Positions 1 through 8,727 of a DNA stretch of 64,000 nucleotides are shown here, in pieces. Source of the DNA: Pseudonocardia sp. SCN 73-27 (GTDB lineage Bacteria > Actinomycetota > Actinomycetes > Mycobacteriales > Pseudonocardiaceae); contig MEGH01000005.1 in NCBI GenBank assembly GCA_001725415.1, positions 135,218 to 199,217 on the forward strand, read 5' to 3'. The first letter of the stretch is position 1. Each line of letters begins with the position of its first letter. The notes below the pieces were generated by a model, which did not search any database, was not told the origin of the DNA, and saw nothing but the letters and a program-made list of their open reading frames with translations. Made by a program: the position numbers and the translations under genes.

Positions 1-77
1 CCGGGCTCGTCGAGGTCGAGCTCCTCGATCTCGAAGGGCTTGCCCGGCTCGATCATGACCGCTGCGCGGGTCTTCAC
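1..77 (-). CDS. Zinc-dependent alcohol dehydrogenase, N-terminal fragment cut by window edge
   Basis: Only the first 25 codons lie in the window. A GTG at 75-77 follows a strong GAGGAGG ribosome site at 83-89 and reads VKTRAAVMIEPGKPFEIEEL, the usual opening of medium-chain zinc alcohol dehydrogenases of the actinobacterial (NDMA/mycothiol-linked) type. Family members oxidise alcohols or reduce aldehydes with NAD. The catalytic domain is outside the window, so the exact subfamily cannot be judged. It lies 69 bases downstream of the binding-protein gene on the same strand and could be the last gene of that operon. Confidence 0.65.
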   Translation of the reverse strand, partial: MKTRAAVMIEPGKPFEIEELDLDEP

Positions 78-146
78 TGATTTCCTCCTCGTCGTCCCGT
101 GTTCCAGGACCTGGGTGCTCGGGGCGCGTACCCGTTCCGCGAGGCG

Positions 147-1301
147 TCAGGCGATCTCGACGAAGGCGCCGGACTGGACGCGGACGACCGTGTACTGCGC
201 GGTGCTGTTGTCCGAGCCCTTGCCGTAGGTGATCGGCCCGGTCGCTCCCGCCAGCCCCGAGATCCCGTTGAGCGCGTTCTTCAGCCCGTCGCGGCTTGTC
301 GATCCCGAAGCCTTGAGGCCCTCGAGCAGCGCGAGCATCCCGTCGTGGCCGAGGGCGGCGAACTGGTCGGGGTCGCTGCCGAACTTCGCGCGGTAGGCCT
401 CGACGAACGCCTTCGACGCAGGCTCGGTCGACGTCGCGAGGAACGGCACGAACGTCACCGCGCCCTCCCCTGCGGGACCGGCGAGGGAGAAGACCTCCTT
501 GGCGGAGAACGCGGGGCCGCCCATGAACTGCACGTTCGAGCCGCGGGCCCGGACCTCCTTCATGAAGGCGGCGGACTCCGCGGGCAGGTGGCTGATGAAC
601 ACGGCGTCGGGGTTGCCGGCGAGGATCGTGCTGACCGCGCCCGCGACGTCGGTCTGGCCCTCGGGCACGGTCGCGGTCGCCACGACCTGGTAGCCCCCGG
701 CGGCGGCGTTCTGCTCCAGCAGGCCGCGCTCCTCGATCGAGCTGTTGTTGGCCGGGTCGTAGAACAGGGCGATGCGGGTGGGGTTGCCGGTGCCCGCCCG
801 GACCTTGCCGAGGGTGTCCGCGAAGGTCTTGGCCTCCACGGGCGCGACGCGGTAGGTCCAGTCGTTGAGCGTGCCCTCCTTGAAGTTCTCCGCCGACGTC
901 GGCGCGAGGGTCACCACGCTCGTCTGCTGGGAGACCGGTGCCGCGAGCACGAGGGCGCTCGACGACGTCGGTCCGAGGATGGCGACGGCGCCGTCCGCGG
1001 TGAGGCTGCGCATCGCCTGGGCCGTGTTCGACTTGTTGCTCGCGAGGTCGTAGTCCTTGATCTCGACCTTCGCGCCGTTCACGCCGCCCGCGGCGTTGAA
1101 CTGCTCGACGGCGAGCTCGGCGCCCTTGTGGATCGCCTGGCCGTACGAGGCGATCGGACCGGTCATGTCCTGCATCACGCCGACGACGACGCTGTCGCCG
1201 CTCGCCAGCGCGTCGCCCTGGCCGGTCTCCGCGGGCTGCGCGGTGCACGCCGCCAGCGCCAGAACCGTCGACGCGACAAGCGCGCCCGTCCATTTCCTCA
1301 T
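147..1301 (-). CDS. Branched-chain amino acid-type ABC transporter substrate-binding lipoprotein
   Basis: A 384-residue periplasmic-binding protein of the Leu/Ile/Val (Peripla_BP_6) family. It starts with a lipoprotein signal: basic MRK, a hydrophobic stretch and lipobox LAAC at residues 16-19, so the mature protein would be anchored on the outer face of the membrane by Cys19. The first lobe begins near residue 39 (VVVGVMQDMTGPIASYG), typical of the family. It is the last gene of the livG-livF-livH-livM operon, 54 bases after livM. In degradation clusters such importers often carry aromatic or other carboxylic acids rather than amino acids; the ligand here is unknown. Confidence 0.9.
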   Translation of the reverse strand: MRKWTGALVASTVLALAACTAQPAETGQGDALASGDSVVVGVMQDMTGPIASYGQAIHKGAELAVEQFNAAGGVNGAKVEIKDYDLASNKSNTAQAMRSLTADGAVAILGPTSSSALVLAAPVSQQTSVVTLAPTSAENFKEGTLNDWTYRVAPVEAKTFADTLGKVRAGTGNPTRIALFYDPANNSSIEERGLLEQNAAAGGYQVVATATVPEGQTDVAGAVSTILAGNPDAVFISHLPAESAAFMKEVRARGSNVQFMGGPAFSAKEVFSLAGPAGEGAVTFVPFLATSTEPASKAFVEAYRAKFGSDPDQFAALGHDGMLALLEGLKASGSTSRDGLKNALNGISGLAGATGPITYGKGSDNSTAQYTVVRVQSGAFVEIA

Positions 1302-1355
1302 GTCGTCTCCGTCGACGCCGGGACCGGCTGCTGCCGGTCGGGGGAAGGGGGACCG

Positions 1356-2231
1356 TCAGCGGCCGGAGCCGGTGAGGGTCGGTCGGTCGTCCGAGGGCGC
1401 GGGTGCCGTCGTGGCGCGCAGGACGCGGGTCGGGCGGCGGGGGATCGCCCCGTCCCGCCGGACCAGCATCACCACGACGAGTACCCCGCCCAGGAGCAGG
1501 GCCTGCTGGACGTTGTCGAGCTCGACGACGCGCGGCAGGACGGTCAGCACGAACCCGCCGACCAGTGCGCCGATACCGTTGGTGGACCCACCGACGATCA
1601 CGTAGACGAGCAGGTTGAGCGAGTGGTCGAAACCGAGGTCGCCCGGCTGGACGACGCCCGCCTGGAAGGCGAGCAGTGCGCCGGCGAACCCGGCGACCGC
1701 GGCGCTCGCCGCGAACACCTGGATGCGCAGCCGGTCCGCGGAGCGTCCGGTCATGTCCACGAGCTGCGGCTCGCCGCTGAGCAGCAGCATGTTCAGCTCG
1801 ACGCGCGAGCCGCGCAGCACCAGGACCTCGACCAGCACGACGACCAGGACCGCGCCCCCGACCAGCGGCAGCAGCTCCAGCAGCGGGAGGCCGGCCAGCC
1901 CGGCGGCGCCGCCGAGCGCGTCGGTGCCGGTCGCGACGGCGACGAGGATCTCGCCGAAGAGCAGCGTCGCCAGCGCGAGGAACAGGTGGTTGAGCCGCAG
2001 CGTCACCAGCGCGAGCAGCACACCGATCAGGCCGGCGACCAGGGCGGCGACGAGCAGCGCGACGATCGGCGGCAGGCCCGCGCGGGCGGCGAGGCCGGCG
2101 GCGTAACCACCTGCGCCGGCGAGTGCGGCGTGCCCGACCGAGAGCTGGCCGGAGCGCACGACGAGGCCGAGTGACCAGGCGAGGATCGCGTTGATCCCGC
2201 CGAGCACGATCAGGCTGTCCCAGTAGCCCAT
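1356..2231 (-). CDS. livM: Branched-chain amino acid ABC transporter permease, LivM type
   Basis: A 291-residue integral membrane protein with about eight to ten hydrophobic segments. The early motif SGQLSVGHAALAGAGGYAAG is the typical LivM signature. It should form the channel with LivH. The start ATG is one base from the livH stop codon, so translation is probably coupled. The last 30 or so residues are polar and proline-rich, a cytoplasmic tail not needed by the family. The substrate cannot be told from sequence. Confidence 0.9.
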   Translation of the reverse strand: MGYWDSLIVLGGINAILAWSLGLVVRSGQLSVGHAALAGAGGYAAGLAARAGLPPIVALLVAALVAGLIGVLLALVTLRLNHLFLALATLLFGEILVAVATGTDALGGAAGLAGLPLLELLPLVGGAVLVVVLVEVLVLRGSRVELNMLLLSGEPQLVDMTGRSADRLRIQVFAASAAVAGFAGALLAFQAGVVQPGDLGFDHSLNLLVYVIVGGSTNGIGALVGGFVLTVLPRVVELDNVQQALLLGGVLVVVMLVRRDGAIPRRPTRVLRATTAPAPSDDRPTLTGSGR

Positions 2232-2232
2232 C

Positions 2233-3087
2233 TCAGTACTCCTTCATGAGGCCGCTGGGCTTGAGCACCATCAGCGCGAAGAGCACCGCGAACGCGATGG
2301 CGCCGCTGAGCGCCGACGTCGTGTACTGCAGGCTGACGGACTCGACGAGTCCCACGGCGAGACCGCCGACGACCGCCCCGGGCAGGTTGCCCGCGCCGCC
2401 GATCAGCATGGCGACCATGCCCTTGAGCCCGGCGGTCGCGCCGAGCAGCGGTCCGACCGACCCCGCGGTGAGCGCGATGAACACCCCGGCCAGGCCGATG
2501 AGCAGGCTGGACACGACGGCCGAGCCGAGCCTGACCGCGGGGAGGTTGACCCCGTACGCCCCGGCGAGGTCGGGGGCCCAGGCCGAGGAGCGGAACGCCA
2601 GCCCGACCCTGCTCGACCGCATCACGACGATCGCGGCCACCACGAGCACCAGGGCCACCGCGATCTGCAGCACGGCCCCCCACGACAGGTAGGTGCCGCC
2701 CAGCCGGGCGCCGCCCTCGGGGAGGACCGGCGGGACGGGGCGGAGGAGGTCACCGAAGATCGCGACGAGCCCCGCGGTGAGCAGCAGGCCGAAGCCCAGC
2801 GAGGTGATGATCGGGTAGATCTGGCCCTTCGAGAGGGTCGGCACGATCGCGACGAAATGGCTCGCGACGCCGATCACCACGGCCCCCAGGAGGCCGTAGA
2901 CGAAGGCGAGCACCACCCCGTGCTGGGCGCCGAGGTAGGCGAGCATGCCCGCGCACGACAGCACCTGCAGCAGGGCCAGATTGACCGTGCGGACGGTGGC
3001 CCAGACCAGGCTGAAGGCGATGGCGATCAACGCGTAGGTGGCGCCTGCCGACAGCCCGTCGAGCAAGGCTTGGGCGAAGTACGTCAC
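2233..3087 (-). CDS. livH: Branched-chain amino acid ABC transporter permease, LivH type
   Basis: A 284-residue membrane permease. I start it at the GTG at 3085-3087, which overlaps the livF stop codon (GTGA) and gives the family-like opening VTYFAQALLDGLSAGATYAL. The upstream open frame runs further but is only the shadow of livF. The MVAMLIGGAGNLPGAVVGGL segment near residue 230 matches the conserved cytoplasmic coupling loop of LivH proteins. It pairs with LivM to form the transmembrane channel and is coupled to both neighbours by overlap or one-base spacing. Confidence 0.9.
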   Translation of the reverse strand: MTYFAQALLDGLSAGATYALIAIAFSLVWATVRTVNLALLQVLSCAGMLAYLGAQHGVVLAFVYGLLGAVVIGVASHFVAIVPTLSKGQIYPIITSLGFGLLLTAGLVAIFGDLLRPVPPVLPEGGARLGGTYLSWGAVLQIAVALVLVVAAIVVMRSSRVGLAFRSSAWAPDLAGAYGVNLPAVRLGSAVVSSLLIGLAGVFIALTAGSVGPLLGATAGLKGMVAMLIGGAGNLPGAVVGGLAVGLVESVSLQYTTSALSGAIAFAVLFALMVLKPSGLMKEY

Positions 3088-3803
3088 GGGGTGCTCCCGT
3101 CGGTGTGGACGGCGAACTCGGCGAGGTTGAGGTCCGCGAAGTCGAGGTCGTCGGGGGCGTCGGTGACGTGGCCCTCGCGCATGAGCACGATCCGGCTGGC
3201 CACGTGCTGCACCTGGGCGGCACGCTGCTCGACGAGCAGGATGCTGTGGCCCTCCTCGCGCAGCGCGAGCATCACGCCCATGACCTCGTCGACGATCCGC
3301 GGGGCCAGGCCGAGGGAGGGCTCGTCGACGAGCAGCAGCCGCGGCGCGGTCTCCAGCGCGCGCGCGAGGGAGAGCATCTGCTGCTCGCCACCGCTGAGCG
3401 TGCCCGCGGCCCGGCCACGGGTGCGGGCCAGGATCGGGAACCGCTCGTATGAGGCGTCGCGACGTGCCGACGTCCAGCCCGGGGTGAAGCGGGACATGTC
3501 GAGGTTCTCCTCGACCGACAGTTCCCGGATCACGCCGCGGCCCTCCGGGATCCACGCGCACCGCAGGCGCGCGCGGCGGTGCGCGGGCAGCGCGGTGACG
3601 TCGTCGTCGCCGAGGTGGACGCTGCCGGCGCTGGGCTTGACGAGCCCGATCACCGTGCGCAGCAGGGTGGACTTGCCCGCACCGTTGGGACCGGCGAGCA
3701 GGACGAGCTCGCCGGGGCGGACGGTCAGGTCGACGACGTGGAGGACCTCGAGGCCGCGGTAGCCGGCCCGGATTCCCTCAACGCGGAGTACGGGTTGCGC
3801 CAA
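3084..3803 (-). CDS. livF: Branched-chain amino acid ABC transporter ATP-binding protein, LivF type
   Basis: A 239-residue ABC ATPase with all core motifs: Walker A GPNGAGKST (38-46), signature LSGGEQQ (136-142) and Walker B LLLVDEP (156-162). The loop IPEGRGVIRELSVEENL is diagnostic of LivF. The start is a TTG at 3801-3803 lying inside the end of livG, preceded by GGAGG seven bases upstream, so livG and livF overlap by 26 bases. It energises import together with LivG. Confidence 0.9.
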   Translation of the reverse strand: MAQPVLRVEGIRAGYRGLEVLHVVDLTVRPGELVLLAGPNGAGKSTLLRTVIGLVKPSAGSVHLGDDDVTALPAHRRARLRCAWIPEGRGVIRELSVEENLDMSRFTPGWTSARRDASYERFPILARTRGRAAGTLSGGEQQMLSLARALETAPRLLLVDEPSLGLAPRIVDEVMGVMLALREEGHSILLVEQRAAQVQHVASRIVLMREGHVTDAPDDLDFADLNLAEFAVHTDGSTP

Positions 3804-4542
3804 GGTAGGCCTCCTGGACGGGCGTCGAGGTGAGGACGTCGTGCGTCGCCCCCTCGATCAGCAGCTTCCCCGCGTCCAGGACGACGGCCCGGTCGGCGAG
3901 GGAGGACAGGAACGGGATGTTGTGCTCGACGAGGAGCACGCCGACACCGCCTGCGGCGAGCCGGGCGAGCGCGGCCGACAGGACCTTCGCCTCGTCCGCG
4001 GTCATCCCGGAGGCCGGTTCGTCGACCAGCAGCACGGCCGGGTCGTTGACCAGTGCGCGGGCCACCTCGAAACGGCGAATCTCACCGAGGGTGAGGTCCG
4101 GGACACGCCGGTCGGCGACCGCCTCGAGATCGAGGTCACGCAGCAGTGCGGCGATTGCGTCCATCGACCGGCGCGATCCCGGCAGCCACCGGTGCCGGAA
4201 CCCACGGGCCTGTGCGAACAGCTCCTCGGAGACCGTGAGCCGGCCGGCGTTACGGGGGATCTGGAACGTGAGGCCGATCCCCGCGCGGCAGCGGCGGGTG
4301 AACGACAGGCCGGTCAGCTCGACGTCGCCGAGACGGAACCGGCCCTCCTGGGCCGTGACGAGCCCGGCGATCGCCTTGAGCAGGGTGCTCTTGCCCGCGC
4401 CGTTCGGGCCGATGAGGCCGACCACCTCGCCCGGCGCCACCGTCAGGGAGATCTCGGTGACCGCGGTGGTACCGCCGTAGCGGACCTCGACGTCGTCGAC
4501 CCGCAGCGCGGGCGCGGACCGGTCCGTCGATCCGGCGTTCAT
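3778..4542 (-). CDS. livG: Branched-chain amino acid ABC transporter ATP-binding protein, LivG type
   Basis: A 254-residue ABC ATPase, first gene of the importer operon. I chose the ATG at 4540-4542 (MNAGST) because GGGAG sits four bases upstream; an in-frame ATG at 4579-4581 lacks a ribosome site. Walker A GPNGAGKST is at residues 45-53, the signature is LTLGE (LivG proteins often deviate from LSGGQ), and Walker B is VLLVDEP. The C-terminal EAYLG motif is typical of LivG. An AT-rich inverted repeat just upstream suggests local regulation. Confidence 0.88.
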   Translation of the reverse strand: MNAGSTDRSAPALRVDDVEVRYGGTTAVTEISLTVAPGEVVGLIGPNGAGKSTLLKAIAGLVTAQEGRFRLGDVELTGLSFTRRCRAGIGLTFQIPRNAGRLTVSEELFAQARGFRHRWLPGSRRSMDAIAALLRDLDLEAVADRRVPDLTLGEIRRFEVARALVNDPAVLLVDEPASGMTADEAKVLSAALARLAAGGVGVLLVEHNIPFLSSLADRAVVLDAGKLLIEGATHDVLTSTPVQEAYLGATRTPR

Positions 4543-4600
4543 GAGGCTCCCAGCGTCGTCGCAAGCAGTCGGTGTCACCATCGTCTGACCGGTAACACTA

Positions 4601-4617
4601 TATGAACCATATTCATA
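4601..4617. promoter_or_regulatory. Inverted repeat in the livG promoter region
   Basis: Six-base arms TATGAA and TTCATA are perfect inverted repeats separated by five bases. The site is about 60 bases upstream of the chosen livG start, in one of the few AT-rich patches of this very GC-rich region. That fits an operator for a TetR/GntR-like regulator overlapping the livG promoter. The regulator is unknown. TTCATA also occurs in the 10.7 kb divergent promoter. Confidence 0.4.
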
Positions 4618-4666
4618 GATTCTCCGGACGTCAACCAGCCTGACGAGCGGCGACACCGGAAGGGAA

Positions 4667-5564
4667 TCATCCGGTAGGTACGGTTAGCTCGTCCCAGAGA
4701 TACAGCTCACCGACGTCGACCGCGTCACTCCCGAGGAGCTCCGCCCAGGCCTCCTCGGGCAGGTCGGCGTCGCGCAACACCCACAGCAGCCGCGTGAGGG
4801 GGTGCAGACCGCACTCCTGGGTGACACCGATCGCGCCGTGGAGCTGATGGGCCGCCGCCGCGATCCTCGTCGCGGCCGCACCGCACACGACGCGCGCCAC
4901 GACCGCGGCCGTGAACGTCGTCGCACCCACCGCGCGGTCGGTGGCCACCTCGGCCTGGACCAGCTCGACCCGCGCCCTCGCCAGCGCCGTCGCGACGGCA
5001 GGGATGCGTACCAGGGGCCGCCCGAACTGCTCGCGGACGGCGACGTGCTCACGCGTCAGCCGGTAGGCGGCGCGGGCCGCACCGGTGATCGCCGCGGCCC
5101 GCAGCACGGCGAGGCGCGCGGCGACCTCCGTTCCGGGGACCGCACACGGCAGCCCCCGCGAGGCCGATCTCCTGTTCGACGCCGGCCGCACCGACCGTCG
5201 CACCGTCGTCGAGGACGACCAGCCGGGCGGGCCCGCCGTCGAGGGGGGCCACGACGACGTGCGAGACCGGGCCCGTCACCCGCGGCGGCGGCGCACCCGC
5301 CCCGCTCAGGACGACCGCGCCCCGCACGGGGAGCACGCCGCCCGCCCAGGCCGCCACCGCGTGCGCGGCCACGGGAAGGTCCCACCCGCTCTCGGCGACC
5401 GCGCCCACCACCTCGGCGAGATCGGCGAGGTCACCCCCCGACCCCCCGCGCTCCTCCGGCACTCCGACCGTCGTCAGCCCGAGCTCGGACAGCTGCGCCC
5501 ATCCGGCCTCCTCGTCCGCGGCACCTGCCAGCACCTCCCGGACCACCGTCGCGACGTCGCTCAC
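4667..5564 (-). pseudogene. Acyl-CoA dehydrogenase (small-subunit type), frameshifted
   Basis: The N-terminal half (GTG at 5562-5564, VSDVATVVREVL...) and the C-terminal half (EHVAVREQFGRPL..., LHGAIGVTQECGLHPL) both match acyl-CoA dehydrogenases but lie in different frames. The break is near the run of five C at 5153-5157; removing one base restores a continuous product of about 298 residues. The start overlaps the stop of the upstream dehydrogenase (GTGA), so the two probably formed a paired enzyme like the alpha2beta2 FadE enzymes of sterol degraders. It may be a true inactivation or an indel error in the assembly. Confidence 0.75.
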
Positions 5565-6682
5565 GCCGCAACCTCCGCCTTCGCCACCATCGACAGCAGG
5601 ACCTCGGCCGCGCCGCCGCGCAGCGAGAACGCCGGCGAGGCCGCCAGCGCCTCGGCGAGGTCGCGGCGGAACCCGGCGGGCCCGTACGGCGCGACCTTGC
5701 GCGCGAGCTCCAGGACGTCGCGTTCGAACTCGTTGCCCAGCAGCTTGCAGGTCGCCGCCTCCCGGACCGGGGACCGCCCCGACCCCAGCGCCTCGGCCAC
5801 GTCCCGGCACAGCGCACGGAGCACCGCCAGCCGCGCGGTCAGCCTGCCGATCTCGGCCCGCACGCCGGGGATCCCGGCGGCGTGCGCGAGGACCTGCGCG
5901 AACAGGGGGTAGGTCGTGAGCACCCGCTCCGGGCCGCCGCGTTCGAAGGCGAGCTGCTCGGTGACCTGCCGCCACCCCTGCCCCGGCGTGCCGAGCAACC
6001 GCCGTCCGGGCACCCGCACGGCGTCGAAGGAGACCTCGTTGAAGTGGTGCTCGCCGGTCATGTCGACGATCGGCGAGATCTCGATCCCCTCGGAGGTCAT
6101 GTCGACGACGAACTCCGACAGGCCCGCGTGGGGTCGCTCACCCTCTGCCCGCGGGTGGGTGCGGGCGAGCACGTACACGTGGGTGGCCAGGTGCGCGCCG
6201 CTGGTCCAGATCTTACGCCCGGTGAGGACGTACCCGCCTGCGCCGTCGGGCTCCGCCCGGGTCCGGACCGCGGCGAGGTCGGATCCCGCCTCGGGTTCGC
6301 TCAGGCCGAGACAGAACACCGCGTCGGCGGCCGCGATCGCCGGCAGCAGCTCCTGCTTCAGCTCGTCGCTGCCGTGCCGCAGGATCGCGGGGCCGATCTG
6401 GCGGTCGGCGATCCAGTGCAGCGCGACGGGTGCGCCGGCACGCAGCAGCTCCTCGGTGACGGCGAGGCGGTGGAGCTGACCGAGGCCGCGTCCGTACGGA
6501 GCGGGCCAGGTCATGCCGAGCAGGCCGCGTGCCGCCAGTTCCTTGCTGAAGGCGCGGTCCGGGCTGCGGAGCCAGGAGTCGCTGCGCGGGGTGTACCGGC
6601 CGTCGCGGCGCCAGTGCGCACAGAGCTCGCGCACCTGGGTCCGCAGGTCGTCGGGCGTGGGCGGGGTCGTGTCGGCGGGCAC
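5561..6682 (-). CDS. Acyl-CoA dehydrogenase
   Basis: A 373-residue flavoprotein predicted to introduce a double bond next to the thioester of an acyl-CoA. FAD/substrate-binding motifs are visible: GLSEPEAGSDLAAVRTRA near 140 and KIWTSGAHLATHVYV near 175. It is first in its operon and overlaps the frameshifted partner by four bases. The order (large then small dehydrogenase gene) matches two-subunit FadE pairs of actinobacterial steroid catabolism. It is transcribed away from the thiolase operon at 6767 across an 84-base shared promoter region. Confidence 0.88.
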   Translation of the reverse strand: MPADTTPPTPDDLRTQVRELCAHWRRDGRYTPRSDSWLRSPDRAFSKELAARGLLGMTWPAPYGRGLGQLHRLAVTEELLRAGAPVALHWIADRQIGPAILRHGSDELKQELLPAIAAADAVFCLGLSEPEAGSDLAAVRTRAEPDGAGGYVLTGRKIWTSGAHLATHVYVLARTHPRAEGERPHAGLSEFVVDMTSEGIEISPIVDMTGEHHFNEVSFDAVRVPGRRLLGTPGQGWRQVTEQLAFERGGPERVLTTYPLFAQVLAHAAGIPGVRAEIGRLTARLAVLRALCRDVAEALGSGRSPVREAATCKLLGNEFERDVLELARKVAPYGPAGFRRDLAEALAASPAFSLRGGAAEVLLSMVAKAEVAA

Positions 6683-6766
6683 CGGCGGCCACTCTCCTCG
6701 GGTCCGTCGCGGGCGTCCGTCCCGCGAGAATCTATGTATATAGTATCCCTGAGTTCTGGAGGGAAC
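6683..6766. promoter_or_regulatory. Divergent promoter region with AT-rich repeat
   Basis: This 84-base region separates two divergent catabolic operons. It holds an AT-rich core at 6731-6746 in which CTAT and ATAG (6732-6735 and 6740-6743) form an inverted repeat. GGAGGG at 6758-6763 is the ribosome site of the thiolase gene. The core could be a -10 element, an operator, or both. Confidence 0.4.
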
Positions 6767-7948
6767 ATGAACGAAGCCGTGGTGGTCGACACCGTCCGCT
6801 CACCGATGGGGCGCGGCCGACCGGAGGGCGCACTGGCGGCGCTGCACCCCGTCGACCTGCTGGCCCAGACCATCACCGCCCTGTTGTCGCGCAACAGGAT
6901 CGACCCCGCTCTCGTCGACGACGTGGTGATCGGATGCGTCAGCCAGGCCGGTGAGCAGTCCGGCAACGTCGGCCGCATGGCATGGCTCGCCGCCGGGCTG
7001 CCCGAGCACGTGCCGGCGGTCACGGTCGAACGCAAGTGCGGGTCGAGCCAGCAGGCCGTCCACTTCGGAGCAGCAGGCATCGCCGCCGGCGAGTACGACG
7101 CCGTCGTCGTGTGCGGGGTCGAGTCGATGAGCCGCGTCCCGATGGGGGCCAACCGGCTCGGCGCGGACGTCCACGGGCCGTCGGTCGCCGCCCGGTACAC
7201 ACCCGGGCTGGTGTCACAGGGGGTCGCGGCCGAGCTGGTCGCCAACCGCTGGAAGCTCTCGCGCACCGATCTCGACGAGTACTCCGCCCGCTCGCACGCC
7301 GCGGCGGCGCGGGCCGCCGACTCCGGCGGGTTCGCGGACGAGATCGTGCCCGTCACCCTGCCGGACGGCACCGTGGTCGACACCGACGAGACGATCCGTC
7401 GCGGCACCACGGCGGACCGGCTCGCCGGCCTGCGGACCGTGTTCGACGACGAGACCGCCCGCGCCCGGTTCCCGGACCTCGGGTGGGCCGTCACCGCCGG
7501 GAACTCGTCGCAGATCACCGATGGCGCCGCCGCGATGCTGCTGACGAGCGACCGGTTCGCCGAGAAGCACGGCCTGCGGCCGCGCGCCCGATTCCGCGGG
7601 TTCGCCGTGTGCGGCGACGACCCCGTGCTGATGCTCACCGCACCGATCCCCGCAACGGTGCGACTGCTCAACCGCACGGGGGTCCGGATCGACGACATCG
7701 ACCACTACGAGGTCAACGAGGCCTTCGCCAGCGTCCCCCTGGCCTGGCAGGCCGAGTTCGACACCGACCCCGACCGGCTCAACCCCCGCGGCGGCGCCAT
7801 CGCATTCGGCCACCCCCTCGGCGCCTCCGGCATCCGGCTCACCACCACCATGCTCGGCGCCCTCGAGGCCACCGGCGGCCGGCTCGGCCTGCAGACCATG
7901 TGCGAGGCCGGCGGCATGGCCAACGCCCTGATCCTCGAACGCATCTGA
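6767..7948 (+). CDS. Acetyl-CoA acetyltransferase family thiolase
   Basis: A 393-residue thiolase that should cleave a 3-ketoacyl-CoA with CoA. The nucleophile Cys91 sits in RKCGSSQQ; His349 (GHPLGASG) and Cys379 (TMCEAGG) complete the active site. The open frame extends far upstream, but only the ATG at 6767-6769 has a ribosome site (GGAGGG, three bases before) and a proper thiolase N-terminus (MNEAVVVDTVRSPMGRG). It is followed after 20 bases by an SDR and a hydratase, together the last three steps of a beta-oxidation-like cycle. Confidence 0.92.
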   Translation: MNEAVVVDTVRSPMGRGRPEGALAALHPVDLLAQTITALLSRNRIDPALVDDVVIGCVSQAGEQSGNVGRMAWLAAGLPEHVPAVTVERKCGSSQQAVHFGAAGIAAGEYDAVVVCGVESMSRVPMGANRLGADVHGPSVAARYTPGLVSQGVAAELVANRWKLSRTDLDEYSARSHAAAARAADSGGFADEIVPVTLPDGTVVDTDETIRRGTTADRLAGLRTVFDDETARARFPDLGWAVTAGNSSQITDGAAAMLLTSDRFAEKHGLRPRARFRGFAVCGDDPVLMLTAPIPATVRLLNRTGVRIDDIDHYEVNEAFASVPLAWQAEFDTDPDRLNPRGGAIAFGHPLGASGIRLTTTMLGALEATGGRLGLQTMCEAGGMANALILERI

Positions 7949-7968
7949 CCCGCTCGACAAGGAGACCC

Positions 7969-8727
7969 ATGGACATCGCAGGCACATCCGCCGTCGTCAC
8001 CGGCGGCGCGTCCGGCCTCGGCCTCGCCACGGCGAGACGGCTCGTGAAGGGCGGCGCGCACGTCGTCCTGCTGGACCTGGAGTCCTCGCAGGGCCACGAG
8101 GTCGCCGCGGAGATCGGCGCCCGGTTCGTCCCGGGGGACGTGCGGACCGAGGAGGGTGTCGCCCCGGCGCTCGACGCCGCCGAGGAGCTCGGGCCGCTGC
8201 GTTCCGTCGTCCACTGCGCCGGCCGCGGCCACGCGATGCGAATCCTCGGCAAGGACGGGTCGCCGGGTTCGCTGGCCGACTACACGTCGATCATCGAGCT
8301 CAACCTGATCGGCTCGTTCAACGTGGTGCGGCTCGCGGCGGCACGGATGGCGGCCACCGAGCCGGTCGACGGTGAGCGCGGCGCGATCGTCCTCACCGCG
8401 TCGGTCGCGGCGTGGGAGGGCCAGATCGGCCAGATCCCCTACGCCTCCTCCAAGGCCGGCATCGTCGGGATGACGCTGGTGGCCGCCCGCGATCTCGCAT
8501 CGAAGCTGATCCGGGTCGCGACGATCGCGCCGGGCATCATGGATACTCCACTGCTGAGCAGGCTGCCGCAGGAGGTCCGGGACTCACTCGGCGCGATGGT
8601 GCCCCACCCCAGCAGGCTGGGCACACCCGACGAGTTCGGCGCCCTGGCGGTGCACGTGCTGGAGAACCCGATGATCAACGGCGAGACGATCCGGCTCGAC
8701 GGCGCGATCCGGATGGCGCCGCGATGA
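7969..8727 (+). CDS. SDR family dehydrogenase, 3-hydroxyacyl-CoA dehydrogenase type II (HSD10)-like
   Basis: A 252-residue short-chain dehydrogenase. The NAD-binding motif TGGASGLG is at 11-18; the catalytic Ser145, Tyr158 and Lys162 (YASSK) are present. The C-terminal pattern [15 protein letters not shown] resembles the HSD10/2-methyl-3-hydroxybutyryl-CoA dehydrogenase group, which suits its place between a thiolase and an enoyl-CoA hydratase. GGAG lies six bases before the ATG. The gene at 59975 encodes a very close paralogue. Confidence 0.9.
   Translation: MDIAGTSAVVTGGASGLGLATARRLVKGGAHVVLLDLESSQGHEVAAEIGARFVPGDVRTEEGVAPALDAAEELGPLRSVVHCAGRGHAMRILGKDGSPGSLADYTSIIELNLIGSFNVVRLAAARMAATEPVDGERGAIVLTASVAAWEGQIGQIPYASSKAGIVGMTLVAARDLASKLIRVATIAPGIMDTPLLSRLPQEVRDSLGAMVPHPSRLGTPDEFGALAVHVLENPMINGETIRLDGAIRMAPR

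Noticed and set aside
99-2174. A 691-codon open frame on the plus strand opposite the LivM and binding-protein genes
   Set aside because: Its product is low-complexity Arg/Gly/Glu/Ala sequence without domains, typical of the mirror frame of GC-rich genes, and the minus-strand genes have clear families and ribosome sites.
4591-4601. GGTAACACTAT before livG as part of the 26/34 kb motif group
   Set aside because: It resembles GGTAACAGTAT at 26489-26499, but the other half of the motif (TGCTGGTA) is absent, so the similarity is probably chance or a promoter element.
4802-6766. Upstream extension of the thiolase frame to 4802
   Set aside because: The added 655 codons are Arg/Pro-rich shadow sequence over two dehydrogenase genes; the thiolase family N-terminus and ribosome site are at 6767.
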